NCBI GenBank assembly: GCA_944358385.1 | Contig: CALVQW010000004.1 | Location: 55,306-119,305, forward strand | Source of the DNA: an uncultured Clostridia bacterium | GTDB lineage: Bacteria; Bacillota; Clostridia; Christensenellales; CAG-917 | Direction: 5' to 3' | Length of the DNA: 64,000 nucleotides | Shown: one piece after another, positions 20,139-29,161 of the stretch | Layout of the letters: each line of letters starts with the position of its first letter | How positions within the stretch are numbered: the stretch's first letter is position 1 | Notes under the pieces: generated by a model | What the model was told of the DNA's origin: nothing | The model's input: the letters and a program-made list of their open reading frames with translations, nothing else | Database searches by the model: none | Made by a program: the position numbers and the translations under genes

Positions 20139-20167
20139 ATTATATCACCTTCCGCCGTCCGATTCAA
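20139..20167 (-). promoter_or_regulatory. Promoter of the hpf operon
   Basis: TTGAAT (20167-20162) and TATAAT (20144-20139) on the minus strand are 17 bases apart, about 30 bases before the hpf ATG. It probably drives hpf through yfbR and perhaps further. Confidence 0.75.
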
Positions 20168-20226
20168 TAGTGATATGAAATAAAGACTGAATAATATTAG
20201 CACACCCGCGCGCATAGCGCAACCGA

Positions 20227-20628
20227 ATGAACGCACCCTCCGAAACAGTGGCTCAAAGCTGCCCGTGCAATGTTCCCCACCCACCCGCCCATGGCGGCAC
20301 CGCTCTCGCGGAGATATTCACCCTGCCCTGCGCCACCTCGAACGGGAGCGCGACTCTGCTCCGCTTCTTCACCACGTTTGCGGCGGACCTGGACGCGGAC
20401 AAGCTGGATGCGGAGATCGCGGCATACAACGAAATGAACATCTCTCTCCTCTGCGGGAGCATAGGAGTGTACAAGGCTTTGAGGCAGGCTTATCACAAAT
20501 TCGACGTCATCCTTCCCACGGACGAGAACGCCGCATACAGGCAGGCGACCGCCTCTTTCGAACTGGTGCTGAACACGCTGCAACTCAACTTCGACAAAGC
20601 CATCGTGATCGCGGACGGACACGTGTGA
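20227..20628 (+). CDS. Hypothetical protein
   Basis: An open frame of 133 residues. The C-terminal 90 residues look like a real soluble, helical protein (LRFFTTFAADLDADKLDAEI, GSIGVYKALRQAYHKFDVIL, ASFELVLNTLQLNFDKAIVI). No family is recognised. The N-terminal 35 residues, rich in Pro, Ser and Cys, are less convincing and no ribosome site precedes the ATG, so the true start is uncertain. It is the only plus-strand gene here and a terminator follows. Confidence 0.5.
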   Translation: MNAPSETVAQSCPCNVPHPPAHGGTALAEIFTLPCATSNGSATLLRFFTTFAADLDADKLDAEIAAYNEMNISLLCGSIGVYKALRQAYHKFDVILPTDENAAYRQATASFELVLNTLQLNFDKAIVIADGHV

Positions 20629-20656
20629 GCAGCCCCCTTACACCCGACTGACGGAC

Positions 20657-20682
20657 GAAAGCTCCCCGAAAAGGGAGCTTTC
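20657..20682 (+). terminator. Terminator, probably shared by converging transcripts
   Basis: GAAAGCTCCC at 20657-20666 pairs with GGGAGCTTTC at 20673-20682, followed by CTTTTG on the plus strand. It separates the hypothetical gene from the end of clpC. Confidence 0.75.
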
Positions 20683-20810
20683 CTTTTGTGACGCGCAGCC
20701 GCGCCTCGGTTTGTAATTGCACATAATGCGGTTTTATGCCGCAGTTTTGACTTGTTAAACTGCCGTTTGCGCATACATCGGCTCGCAGCCGACTTTGGCG
20801 CATGCGTCCG

Positions 20811-23360
20811 TCACGCCTTCGAGAAATCGAGTGCGCCGTCCTTCACGGTGACGTTCACGCGGTCGCCGTCCGTGACCGAACCCGCGAGCAGCATCTCGCT
20901 GAGCCTGTCCTCCACCAACCGCTGGATGGTGCGGCGCAGAGGTCTCGCACCGTACTCCTCGTTGTAGCCTTCGCCCACGATGTAATCCTTCGCCGCCCTG
21001 TCGATGACGACGGTGACGCTGCGTTCCGCAAGCCGCTTTTCCAGCGCGGCGAACATGATGTCCGCGATCTTCTCCAAGTCCTCTTTGGTGAGGCGGTGGA
21101 AGAAGATGATCTCGTCGATGCGGTTGATGAGTTCGGGCTTCATCGCCTCTTTGAGAGCGTCCATCTGCCTTTCCTTCATACCCTCGTACTCCGCGTCCGC
21201 ATGTCCCGCGCCCGTGCCGAATCCGAGAGGCGCGCGCATCTTGCCTATCTCCTGCGCGCCGATGTTGGAAGTCATGATGACGATGGTGTTCTTGAAGCTG
21301 ACCACTCTGCCGTGGCTGTCCGTGAGCCTGCCGTCCTCAAGGATCTGGAGCAGGATGTTGAACACCTCCGGATGCGCCTTTTCCACCTCGTCGAAGAGGA
21401 CGACGGAATAAGGCTTGCGGCGCACCTTCTCGGTGAGCTGTCCGCCCTCGTCGTAGCCGACGTAACCGGGAGCGGAACCTATGAGTTTGGAGACATTGTG
21501 CTTCTCCATATACTCGGACATATCCACGCGGATGAGCAGGTTCTCGTCACCGAACATCGCCTCCGCAAGAGCCTTTGCAAGCTCCGTCTTGCCCACGCCC
21601 GTAGGACCGAGGAAGATGAAAGAGCCGATGGGACGCTTGGGATCTTTCAGTCCCGCGCGCGCCCTCTTTATCGCTTTGGCGACGGCTGTGACAGCCTCGT
21701 CCTGCCCGATGACGCGGCGGTGGAGGATCTCCTCCAGATGACGGAGCTTCTCGCTCTCCCCTTCCGTGATCTTCCTCACGGGGATGCCCGTCCACTCGGC
21801 GACGATCTCCGCCACTTCGTCCTCGCCTATGCTGAGTTTTTCGTCCTTGCTGCGGTTGTCCCACTCCGCTTGCAGCTTCTCGCGCTGCTCCACCAGACTG
21901 TCGCGCTCGTGTTTGAGCCTGTCCGCGCGCTCATACTGTTCGTGCCGCGCCGCCTCGGACTTGGCGAGTTCCACTTCCTTTATCTTTTCATCCAATTTCC
22001 TGATGTCGGGAGGAGTGGTGAAACTGAGGATCTTCTTCCTGCTCGCCGCCTCGTCGATGAGGTCGATGGCTTTGTCGGGAAGGAAGCGGTCGGTGATGTA
22101 GCGGTCGGAGAGTATCGCCGCCGCCGAGATCGCCTCGTCCGTGATCTCCACCTTGTGGTGCTGCTCATACTTCTCTTTCAGACCTTGGAGTATCTCGATG
22201 GTGTCGGACACGCTGGGCTGCTCCACCATGATGGGCTGGAAACGGCGTTCGAGTGCCGCGTCCTTCTCGAAATATTTGCGGTATTCCTCCACGGTGGTCG
22301 CGCCTATGGTCTGCAATTCGCCTCGCGCGAGCATGGGTTTTAGGACATTGGCGACGTCGATGCCGCCCTCGCTCGTGGAACCCGTGCCCAGGATCATATG
22401 GATCTCGTCTATGAACAGGATGATGTTGCCCGCGCGTTTGATGCCGTCGATGGCTTTTTTCAGCCTCTCCTCAAAGTCGCCGCGATAGCGCGTCCCCGCC
22501 ACCATGGAAGTGATGTCGAGAGAGAAAACTATCTTGCCTATGAGTATGTCCGGCACCTTCTCCTCGACGATGGCTTGTGCCAGCCCGTCCACTATCGCGC
22601 TCTTGCCCACGCCGGGTTCGCCGATGAGCACGGGATTATTCTTGGTCCTGCGGCAAAGGATCTGTATGATGCGCTCTATCTCCTTCCCTCTCCCTATGAC
22701 GGGGTCCAGCCCGCCCTTTCTCGCCTTCTCGGTGAGGTCGGTGCCGAACTGCGCGAGTTCCTCGGGGAGAGAGCCGCTCTGCCCGCGTTCGGACGCCTCC
22801 GCCGCGGGACGAACGGGAGGGACGTCCTCGGACGCTCTGCCGCCTTCCGCGCTCCCACGAGAGGGAGTACCGCCGAAAAAGCTGCCCAAAAAGCTGTCTA
22901 TGATGTCGCCGAGATCGGTGTGACGGGGCGGAGCCGTCTGCTCCTCTCCTTCACCCGTGATATGCTGCCAAAGTTTGGCGCGCATGACAGATGTATCCGC
23001 GCCCCACCTCTTTTCCAACATCTGCGCCGCGACGCTCTCACGGTCGTAGAGCAAGGCGAAAAGCAGATGCTCGGTGTTCACCTGCCCCGCGCCCGTCTGC
23101 CTTGCGAGCGCGGTGGCGTTGGATACGGCGCGGTTGGCGCGCGTGGACATCGCCACTCTGGACACCGGTTCGCGGAGATTGAAAAGGGAAAGCACCTCTT
23201 CCGCCGTGACGCGCGCGGCGGCAAGCATGCGCTGAGCATTACACCCTCCCTGAGCCGCCAGCCCGTAGAGAAGATGCTCGGTGCAGACCAATCCGCCCGT
23301 CCTTGCGGCGAGTCCCGCCGCCTTGTCCAAAGCACCCGTAAAATTCACAGAATAATTCAT
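20811..23360 (-). CDS. clpC: ATP-dependent Clp protease ATPase subunit ClpC
   Basis: About 849 residues from the ATG at 23360 (AGGAGAAACT before it). It has a double Clp N-domain (CTEHLLYGLAAQGG, NTEHLLFALLYDRE), a Ser/Pro/Glu-rich linker near residue 165, AAA domain 1 (GEPGVGKSAIVDGLA), a coiled M-domain (ARHEQYERADRLKHERDSL) and AAA domain 2 (GPTGVGKTELAKALAEAM). It unfolds substrates for ClpP; in Bacillus, McsB-phosphorylated arginine marks targets. Its ATG overlaps the mcsB stop by four bases. Confidence 0.95.
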   Translation of the reverse strand: MNYSVNFTGALDKAAGLAARTGGLVCTEHLLYGLAAQGGCNAQRMLAAARVTAEEVLSLFNLREPVSRVAMSTRANRAVSNATALARQTGAGQVNTEHLLFALLYDRESVAAQMLEKRWGADTSVMRAKLWQHITGEGEEQTAPPRHTDLGDIIDSFLGSFFGGTPSRGSAEGGRASEDVPPVRPAAEASERGQSGSLPEELAQFGTDLTEKARKGGLDPVIGRGKEIERIIQILCRRTKNNPVLIGEPGVGKSAIVDGLAQAIVEEKVPDILIGKIVFSLDITSMVAGTRYRGDFEERLKKAIDGIKRAGNIILFIDEIHMILGTGSTSEGGIDVANVLKPMLARGELQTIGATTVEEYRKYFEKDAALERRFQPIMVEQPSVSDTIEILQGLKEKYEQHHKVEITDEAISAAAILSDRYITDRFLPDKAIDLIDEAASRKKILSFTTPPDIRKLDEKIKEVELAKSEAARHEQYERADRLKHERDSLVEQREKLQAEWDNRSKDEKLSIGEDEVAEIVAEWTGIPVRKITEGESEKLRHLEEILHRRVIGQDEAVTAVAKAIKRARAGLKDPKRPIGSFIFLGPTGVGKTELAKALAEAMFGDENLLIRVDMSEYMEKHNVSKLIGSAPGYVGYDEGGQLTEKVRRKPYSVVLFDEVEKAHPEVFNILLQILEDGRLTDSHGRVVSFKNTIVIMTSNIGAQEIGKMRAPLGFGTGAGHADAEYEGMKERQMDALKEAMKPELINRIDEIIFFHRLTKEDLEKIADIMFAALEKRLAERSVTVVIDRAAKDYIVGEGYNEEYGARPLRRTIQRLVEDRLSEMLLAGSVTDGDRVNVTVKDGALDFSKA

Positions 23361-24382
23361 AGTTTCTCCTTTTGAAGAATGCTCTTCACGATCGCCGCCC
23401 TGCGCACGTCGCGCTCCCCTGCCGAACACTCTCCCGTGACTGCGGTGAGATTGGCGGCAGAACACCAAACAAGCAGTTTATCCAGCGTTTTGGTGTCTTT
23501 AAGCGGCAATATGTTCAGGATCACTCCGAGTTTCACATCCGAAATGAGATTCATCAGTTCCGCCGAAGTGAGTCTGTATGCGTTGGAGATGATGCCGTAG
23601 CTGCGTGCCACTCTGTCATAGACCGCCACCCTGTCACGCTCTATGAGACGCTCTCTCGCGTCCCTCTCCTTCGCGCACATCTCAAGAGCCGCGCTCTCAA
23701 CGGAGGCGATGATCTCGCTCTCCGTCACTCCGAGGGTGCGGGTGTTGGAGAGCTGATACATATCTCCCTGTGCCTTGCTCCCCTCCCCGTACACTCCGCG
23801 CACGGTGAGACCGTAGTCCCTCACGAAGTGCGTCATCTCGTTCTCTATCTGTCCCGCAAGCCTCAACGCGGGCAAAAATAGCATGACGGAGGCGCGCATC
23901 CCCGTGCCGAGATTGGTGGGACACGCGGTCAGAAAGCCCATTTCCTCGTCGTAGGCGGCGGGCAGTTCCCGGAGCAGCCTGTCATCGTAGACGGAGATGC
24001 GCTCATACGCGCTAGGCAGAGCGAAACCGCGCTCCACGCACTGTTCGCGCACTCTGTCCTCCTCGTTGAGCATGACCGAGATCCCCTCACTGCGCTCCAA
24101 AACGACTGCACCCGACGAGGTGTTGCGGGCAAGCGCGGGAGAGATGAGATGTCTCTCCACAAGTGCCCTCTTTCGCACCGCGTCAAGGTCCCGCATGCGC
24201 AAAAACTCGAAGTCGAAAAGTCCTCTCGCCGCTCTCACCGCCCCCTCTTCGAGAGCGCGCAGAGAGGCGGGATCCTCCCTCCTGCGTGCGGCGGGGAAGG
24301 ACATCCCGCGCACGTTGCGGGCAAGCCTTATCCTTGACGATATGACATTGAAACGCGTGAGCGCGAGAGGAGAATCACCCAT
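23357..24382 (-). CDS. mcsB: Protein-arginine kinase McsB
   Basis: About 341 residues from the ATG at 24382, after GGGAGGAAAAGG. Phosphagen-kinase motifs are clear: VISSRIRLARNVRG near the start, GFLTACPTNLGTGMRAS, and SKAQGDMYQLSNTRTLGVTE. It phosphorylates arginines on proteins, tagging them for ClpCP. The start overlaps the mcsA end by eight bases and its stop overlaps clpC, giving a coupled mcsA-mcsB-clpC unit. Confidence 0.93.
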   Translation of the reverse strand: MGDSPLALTRFNVISSRIRLARNVRGMSFPAARRREDPASLRALEEGAVRAARGLFDFEFLRMRDLDAVRKRALVERHLISPALARNTSSGAVVLERSEGISVMLNEEDRVREQCVERGFALPSAYERISVYDDRLLRELPAAYDEEMGFLTACPTNLGTGMRASVMLFLPALRLAGQIENEMTHFVRDYGLTVRGVYGEGSKAQGDMYQLSNTRTLGVTESEIIASVESAALEMCAKERDARERLIERDRVAVYDRVARSYGIISNAYRLTSAELMNLISDVKLGVILNILPLKDTKTLDKLLVWCSAANLTAVTGECSAGERDVRRAAIVKSILQKEKL

Positions 24383-24719
24383 TCCTTTTCCTCCCGTAGG
24401 GGACTTTACCTCTGTGTTTCGCGCCCGCGCCCTGCGCCGCGGCAGCCGCCGAAAGCGCGACTCTGCGCATGTGCGTGTAACATTCCGGACAGCCGAATGA
24501 GAAACTGCCCGCAAAGTCCTCCGCCGTCGTCCCGCACACGGGACACTCCTTGCCGAGACGGGCAGCCGCTCTGCTCATGACTTCGAGCGTGGTAAGCCCG
24601 GAACGCCTTATCTCATCGTAACACTGCTCGCAAAAGTGAAATTCCACCATGCCGTTGTTGACGATGGTGCGGTCGGTGAGCACACCGGGACGGGAGCCGC
24701 AAAGATCGCACGTCCTCAT
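24375..24719 (-). CDS. mcsA: McsA-like zinc protein, short form
   Basis: 114 residues from the ATG at 24719. Four CxxC pairs are visible (CDLC, CEQC, CPVC, CPEC), as in McsA, the activator of McsB. Typical McsA is about 170-185 residues and ends in a UVR domain; here the protein stops soon after the last CxxC with a basic tail (GAKHRGKVPYGRKRNG), so the UVR part is missing. The ATG overlaps the galE stop (ATGA), and mcsB follows with an eight-base overlap. Confidence 0.85.
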   Translation of the reverse strand: MRTCDLCGSRPGVLTDRTIVNNGMVEFHFCEQCYDEIRRSGLTTLEVMSRAAARLGKECPVCGTTAEDFAGSFSFGCPECYTHMRRVALSAAAAAQGAGAKHRGKVPYGRKRNG

Positions 24720-25699
24720 TTCTCGAACCCGTGAGGATGAGTGCTGTGCCACTTCCATGCCGAGGCGACGATCTCCTCCAAAGTGTCGTAGCGGGGCTTC
24801 CAGCCGAGTTCCCTTTTTATCTTGTCGCTGGACGCAACGAGGGTGGCGGGATCGCCGGGACGTCTGCCCTCCACCTTTGCGGGGATGTCGATGCCCGTGA
24901 CCTTGCGCGCCGTCTCTATGACCTCTTTCACGGAAAAACCGTTGCCGTTGCCGAGGTTGTAGTAGGTGGACTTGCCGCCGTTTTTGAGATAGTCGAGGGC
25001 GCGGATGTGCGCGTCCGCGAGGTCGGTGATGTGGATGTAGTCGCGGATGCAGGTGCCGTCGCGGGTGGGATAGTCCTCCCCGAAGATGCCGATGTGGCTG
25101 CGCTGTCCCAGAGCCGCCTGCAATATGATGGGGATGAGGTGGGACTCCGGCTTGTGCGCCTCGCCTATCTCACCACTCCTGTGCGCGCCCGCCGCATTGA
25201 AGTAGCGCAGCGCGACATATTTCATGCCGTATGCCTTGTCGTAGTCGCTCATGAACTGCTCCATCATGAGCTTGGTCTGCCCGTAGACGCTGGTGGGACG
25301 CTGGGGGCTGTCCTCCGTGATTAGGGCATCGCCCGTGTCGCCGTAGGTCGCCGCCGAGGAGGAAAAGACGAGATATTTCACGCCGCCTTCCAACATGGCG
25401 TCCAGCAGGGACAGCGTCCCCGCGACGTTGTTGCGGTAGTACTTGGCGGGATCGGACATGCTCTCCCCCACCAGCGAATACGCCGCGAAATGTACGACGG
25501 AATCCACCTTGTATTCCGCAAACGTCTTGACGAGCAGTTGCTTGTCGAAGATGTCTCCTTTGACAAATGGGGCGTCTCCCACCGCTTCGATGTGTCCCGT
25601 GACGAGGTTGTCGTACACCACGACATCCGCGCCTCTTTCTCTGAGTTCTCTCACGGTATGCGAGCCGATATAGCCCGCGCCGCCCGTAACAAGTATCAT
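24716..25699 (-). CDS. galE: UDP-glucose 4-epimerase
   Basis: 327 residues from the ATG at 25699, preceded by AAGGAGAAGAT. Extended short-chain dehydrogenase motifs are present: TGGAGYIGSHTV for NAD binding, the catalytic SSAATYG and YGQTK (YxxxK), and NVAGTLSLLDAM. It interconverts UDP-glucose and UDP-galactose for Leloir metabolism and envelope sugars. Its position as first gene ahead of mcsA, where ctsR is expected, is unusual. Confidence 0.93.
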   Translation of the reverse strand: MILVTGGAGYIGSHTVRELRERGADVVVYDNLVTGHIEAVGDAPFVKGDIFDKQLLVKTFAEYKVDSVVHFAAYSLVGESMSDPAKYYRNNVAGTLSLLDAMLEGGVKYLVFSSSAATYGDTGDALITEDSPQRPTSVYGQTKLMMEQFMSDYDKAYGMKYVALRYFNAAGAHRSGEIGEAHKPESHLIPIILQAALGQRSHIGIFGEDYPTRDGTCIRDYIHITDLADAHIRALDYLKNGGKSTYYNLGNGNGFSVKEVIETARKVTGIDIPAKVEGRRPGDPATLVASSDKIKRELGWKPRYDTLEEIVASAWKWHSTHPHGFEK

Positions 25700-25813
25700 A
25701 TCTTCTCCTTCGGACGCCGCCGCGCCTGCGGCGCACGCCCATGTTTTCTCCCCTGCCGCGCATATGAGCGGAACTTTTGTCGCCCGCGTGCGCACCCTCG
25801 GAATTTCATCATA

Positions 25814-25842
25814 ATTATATCCTTGCTCATATTGTTTTGCAA
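25814..25842 (-). promoter_or_regulatory. Promoter of galE-mcsA-mcsB-clpC
   Basis: TTGCAA (25842-25837) and TATAAT (25819-25814) on the minus strand, spacing 17. Its -35 box overlaps the -35 box of the divergent dinB promoter by one base. The leader to the galE ATG is about 110 bases. I see no CtsR-type heptad repeat (GGTCAAA) in it. Confidence 0.7.
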
Positions 25843-25860
25843 GAGCATTTTGTGTATAAT
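25832..25860 (+). promoter_or_regulatory. Promoter of dinB, positioned for a leaderless transcript
   Basis: TTGTTT (25832-25837) and TATAAT (25855-25860), spacing 17. Transcription should begin about seven bases after the -10 box, which is exactly the ATG at 25867. Confidence 0.6.
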
Positions 25861-25866
25861 ATGCGC

Positions 25867-27099
25867 ATGGACAGGGTGATCCTGCATTGCGACCTCAACA
25901 ATTTTTACGCTTCGGTGGAGCAGAAGGCGCATCCCGAATACGACGGGATGCCGCTTGCCGTGTGCGGGAATCCCGAGGTGCGCCACGGCATCGTGCTCGC
26001 CAAGAATATGCTCGCCAAAGCCGCGGGCGTCCAAACGGGAGAGGCGATCTGGATCTCCCGCAAAAAATGCCCCGGCATCGTCTTTGTCCCGCCGCACTAT
26101 GACGAATATGTCCGTTACAGCAAGGAAGTGTTCGACATCTACACCGAGTTCACCGACCGCGTGGAGAGCTTCGGGCTGGACGAGTGCTGGCTGGATGTCA
26201 CGGGTTCCCTCCGCCTCTTCGGCTGCGACGGGAAAGCCCTCGCGGACAGGATACGCGAGACCGTGAAGGAGAGGACGGGACTCACCATCTCGGTGGGCGT
26301 CTCCTTCACCAAAGTGCTGGCAAAGCTGGGGAGCGACCTCAAAAAACCCGACGCCACCGTCCTGCTCCCCCGCGAAAGTTATATGGACATCATCGGGGAT
26401 ATGTCCCCTTCCGAGCTGATCATGATCGGCAAAAGCACCTCCGCCAAGTTGGACAAGCTGGGCATACACACCATACGCGCCCTCGCCGCCGCGGACAGGG
26501 ATATGCTGCGCGACCACTTCGGCATCATCGCGGACAGGATGTCCGACGCCGCGCGCGGAGTGGAAAAGGAGGAGGTGCGCCTCTACAACGACAGACGCGC
26601 TCCCAAAAGCGTCAGCCACGGGACCACCACTCCGAGGGATATGACCACGGAGGAGGATGTGCGCATCGTCGTGTACGCGCTAGCGGAGCTTGTCGCCATG
26701 CGCCTGCGCCGCTACGGTTTCTCCGCCGAAGGGGTGGGCATCACGGTGAGAGAGGCGGCAACGCTCTCCCACAAGTCCGCGCAATGCACTCTCCCCTCAC
26801 CGACGTCCAACGCCGCGACGATAGCCGAAAACGCGCTCGCGCTGCTCCCAAAGCTCCACACCTTCCCCGCTCCTCTGCGTGCGGTGAGCGTGGCGGCGAC
26901 AAAGCTCTCGGACGGCAGCGTGACGCAACTCTCTCTCTTTGACTCCGAGCGGGACGAGAGGGAGGAAAAGCTGGAAAAAAGCATTGACGACATCCGCGGA
27001 AAGTACGGTTATAAAGCTGTCAAACGCGGGCTTATGCTCAAAAACGATCTTGCAAACAATCTCCACGAGGACGACGATTTCCTGCCCTTCAAGAGATGA
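25867..27099 (+). CDS. dinB: DNA polymerase IV (Y-family, translesion)
   Basis: About 410 residues from the ATG at 25867 (an ATG two codons earlier is also possible). Catalytic acids are in VILHCDLNNFYASVE and SFGLDECWLDVTG. The little-finger region follows, and QLSLFD near the C-terminus is a beta-clamp binding motif. It copies past damaged bases at low fidelity. There is no ribosome site; instead a -10 box ends seven bases upstream, suggesting a leaderless mRNA. rdgB begins eight bases downstream, so the two repair genes are an operon. No obvious Gram-positive LexA box is visible. Confidence 0.93.
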   Translation: MDRVILHCDLNNFYASVEQKAHPEYDGMPLAVCGNPEVRHGIVLAKNMLAKAAGVQTGEAIWISRKKCPGIVFVPPHYDEYVRYSKEVFDIYTEFTDRVESFGLDECWLDVTGSLRLFGCDGKALADRIRETVKERTGLTISVGVSFTKVLAKLGSDLKKPDATVLLPRESYMDIIGDMSPSELIMIGKSTSAKLDKLGIHTIRALAAADRDMLRDHFGIIADRMSDAARGVEKEEVRLYNDRRAPKSVSHGTTTPRDMTTEEDVRIVVYALAELVAMRLRRYGFSAEGVGITVREAATLSHKSAQCTLPSPTSNAATIAENALALLPKLHTFPAPLRAVSVAATKLSDGSVTQLSLFDSERDEREEKLEKSIDDIRGKYGYKAVKRGLMLKNDLANNLHEDDDFLPFKR

Positions 27100-27106
27100 G
27101 GTGACC

Positions 27107-27700
27107 ATGAAAATAGCCATTGCGACCAACAACAAAAAGAAATTGAAAGAGATCCGTGCCGTGCTGGGCGGCTTTTTTGAGGAGATGTACTCTCTTGCCG
27201 ACCTCGGCATCGACATCGACATCGAGGAGACGGGGACGACTCTCACGGAGAACGCGCTCATCAAAGCGCGCACCATCCTGCGCCTCACAGGGCTTGCCTC
27301 TCTCGCCGACGACAGCGGACTGATGTGCGACGCGCTGGGCGGCGCGCCGGGAGTCTACTCCGCACGGTATGCGGGCGAGCAGCACGACGACGCGGCGAAC
27401 AACGCCCTCCTCCTCAAAAACCTTGCCGGCAAGGACAGATCGGCACACTTCTGTTCCGTCATCGCGCTGTGTCTGCCCGACGGCAGAGAGTTCACCGCGG
27501 AAGGACGGGTGGACGGCAGCATCCTGGACAAGGAACGCGGAGAGGGCGGATTCGGCTACGATCCTCTCTTCTTCTCTCCCGAACTCGGCAAGACCTTCGC
27601 GGAGGCGGCACCCGAGGAAAAGAACTCCGTCTCCCACCGCGGCAGAGCGTTGCGCGCGATGGAAGCCGTCGTCGAACGCGAGGGGCTGCAAAACACCTGA
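27107..27700 (+). CDS. rdgB: Non-canonical purine NTP pyrophosphatase (RdgB/HAM1)
   Basis: 197 residues from the ATG at 27107, preceded by GAGGTGACC. Family motifs are IAIATNNKKKLKEI, TLTENALIKARTI, LADDSGLMCDALGGAPGVYSAR cut here to its core DDSGL, GGFGYDPLFF and VSHRGRALRAM. It hydrolyses dITP and XTP so they are not put into DNA. Pairing with the error-prone polymerase dinB makes sense as damage control. Confidence 0.93.
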   Translation: MKIAIATNNKKKLKEIRAVLGGFFEEMYSLADLGIDIDIEETGTTLTENALIKARTILRLTGLASLADDSGLMCDALGGAPGVYSARYAGEQHDDAANNALLLKNLAGKDRSAHFCSVIALCLPDGREFTAEGRVDGSILDKERGEGGFGYDPLFFSPELGKTFAEAAPEEKNSVSHRGRALRAMEAVVEREGLQNT

Positions 27701-27775
27701 ACGAGAGTTTATCGGCACATTTCTGCACATAAACACTGCATTATGCCGATAACGCCATGCCGCACAAAATCCGAC

Positions 27776-28240
27776 ATGAAAACGATATTCGCATTTTCCG
27801 ACATCCACGAAGGCACTCTCCCGCCGCGGCTCATTTCCGTCGCGGAGGAGAGTGACTACGTCTTTTTCCTCGGCGACGGCGCGGCGAGAATGGGCGACCT
27901 CGCCCTGCACAAGGGCTTCTTCGCCGTCAAGGGCAACTGCGACTATCTCCCCCTCCCTGAGGAGACGGTGACGGAGGTGGAAGGAGTGAAGATCCTGCTC
28001 ACCCACGGTCATAGCTACGGCGTCAAGACCGACCTTCTCTCCCTCGCCCTGCGCGCTGAGGAGCTGGGGTGCAGGCTGGTCTATTTCGGACACACCCACG
28101 TGGCAGAAATAACGGAACACGGTTCCGTCACCCTCGTCAACCCCGGCTCGATCACCCACCCCGCCTTCGGCACTCCCACCTACGCCTTCACCGTCATCAC
28201 GGAAGGGCGCGCCTTCACAAAGCTCGTCCCCGCGCTTTAA
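27776..28240 (+). CDS. YfcE/MJ0936-type metallophosphoesterase
   Basis: About 154 residues starting MKTIFAFSDIHEG. Metal-binding motifs appear in order: SDIH, FLGDGAARMGD, VKGNCD, LLTHGHSYG and YFGHTHVAE, ending with VNPGSITHP. These small phosphodiesterases act on artificial phosphodiesters in vitro; the cellular substrate is unsettled. No ribosome site is evident before the ATG, but it is 76 bases behind rdgB and likely shares that transcript. Confidence 0.85.
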   Translation: MKTIFAFSDIHEGTLPPRLISVAEESDYVFFLGDGAARMGDLALHKGFFAVKGNCDYLPLPEETVTEVEGVKILLTHGHSYGVKTDLLSLALRAEELGCRLVYFGHTHVAEITEHGSVTLVNPGSITHPAFGTPTYAFTVITEGRAFTKLVPAL

Positions 28241-28655
28241 ACCACCCCCTCCGCAAACTCTCGCAATATTGCTGCCTGTGCGATTTTTTCTTCGTGTCCT
28301 ACGTCCGCGCCGGGCGGTTTTCCGCCTATCGGTCCGACAAGGAATGCCACCCGCACGCACAAGGCATATCACAGCCGCTTTTGACATCGCGGGCTATGCC
28401 CGCGTTCAAGCGATGACACCCGCACGCGCAAGGCATATCACAGCTTTAATATCACCGCTTTCATATCTCTGCTTTTGCAAACCGCATCCGAAACACCCCC
28501 GCTGCGAGGCTCACCTGTCAACCGTACCGCAAAACACTTATATAACAAAACAGCGGTTTTATATGTCAAAACCGCCGTTAAAACTTATCTTTATGCAATT
28601 TTGGCTTTGCTCACCGTTTTGTGATCGGAGGGTGCAAGAGGGAGATTTTACCGCA
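28241..28655. repeat. Gene-free stretch with two 27-bp repeats
   Basis: No credible gene. A 27-base unit beginning ACCCGCACGC and ending AAGGCATATCACAGC occurs at 28349-28375 and 28418-28444 with one mismatch. Confidence 0.6.
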
Positions 28656-28884
28656 TCACTCATCCTCGGATTCAACGGGAACAAGAACGGCGACATCCGA
28701 TGAACGCGCAAGTTCCATCCTGCGCCGCGCCCCGTCGACATCGGCGACCATGCTCAAAGTGAACTTGCCCTTGACACTTTCAACGATCAATTTGCCCGAT
28801 CTATACCATGCATTGTAATTGCGCTGCGAGATGAACACTATCTCGGACGGATCAAGGCGCACCCTTTTCTTTTTGGTGAGCCAT

Positions 28885-29161
28885 GCCAGACAGGAATAAT
28901 ACGAACCAGGTTCAGCGCCGCCGATTTCCGCCTGAACCGCGTCATTCGCCTTGCCAATACGAGCGGGTATTAGCTGCGGCGACTTCCTTGCTCAGCCAAA
29001 AATCGGCAGGCGCGGAACTGCTCGCACCTCAGAGCAAGAGATTTTCGGATGATGTTGCACGGGCGGAACGCAGGCAATAGTATACATATTGGCAAGTTTC
29101 GGCTGTACAAAAGCGCCGAAAAGAATTGCTCCGAGGCTGGTTCGTATTATTCCTGTCTGGC
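28885..29161. mobile_element. 277-bp non-autonomous element with 25-bp terminal inverted repeats (MITE-like)
   Basis: The left end 28885-28909 (starts GCCAGACAGGAATAATACGA) is the perfect reverse complement of 29137-29161. The dinucleotide AT lies on both sides (28883-28884 and 29162-29163) and fits a 2-bp target duplication. There is no transposase inside. The interior holds a repeat also found at 34553-34648. Confidence 0.75.
29036..29132 (-). repeat. Dispersed repeat, copy inside the MITE-like element
   Basis: About 95 bases whose reverse complement matches 34553-34648 at roughly nine in ten positions, including the core CTTGCCAATATGTATACTAT. Confidence 0.75.

Noticed and set aside
28349..28444. 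Possible CRISPR array from the 27-bp repeats
   Set aside because: Only two units, one with a mismatch, and no cas genes in the window.
28992..29160. C-terminal extension of the 29633 gene
   Set aside because: It is read from the inserted element and is not native sequence of that protein.
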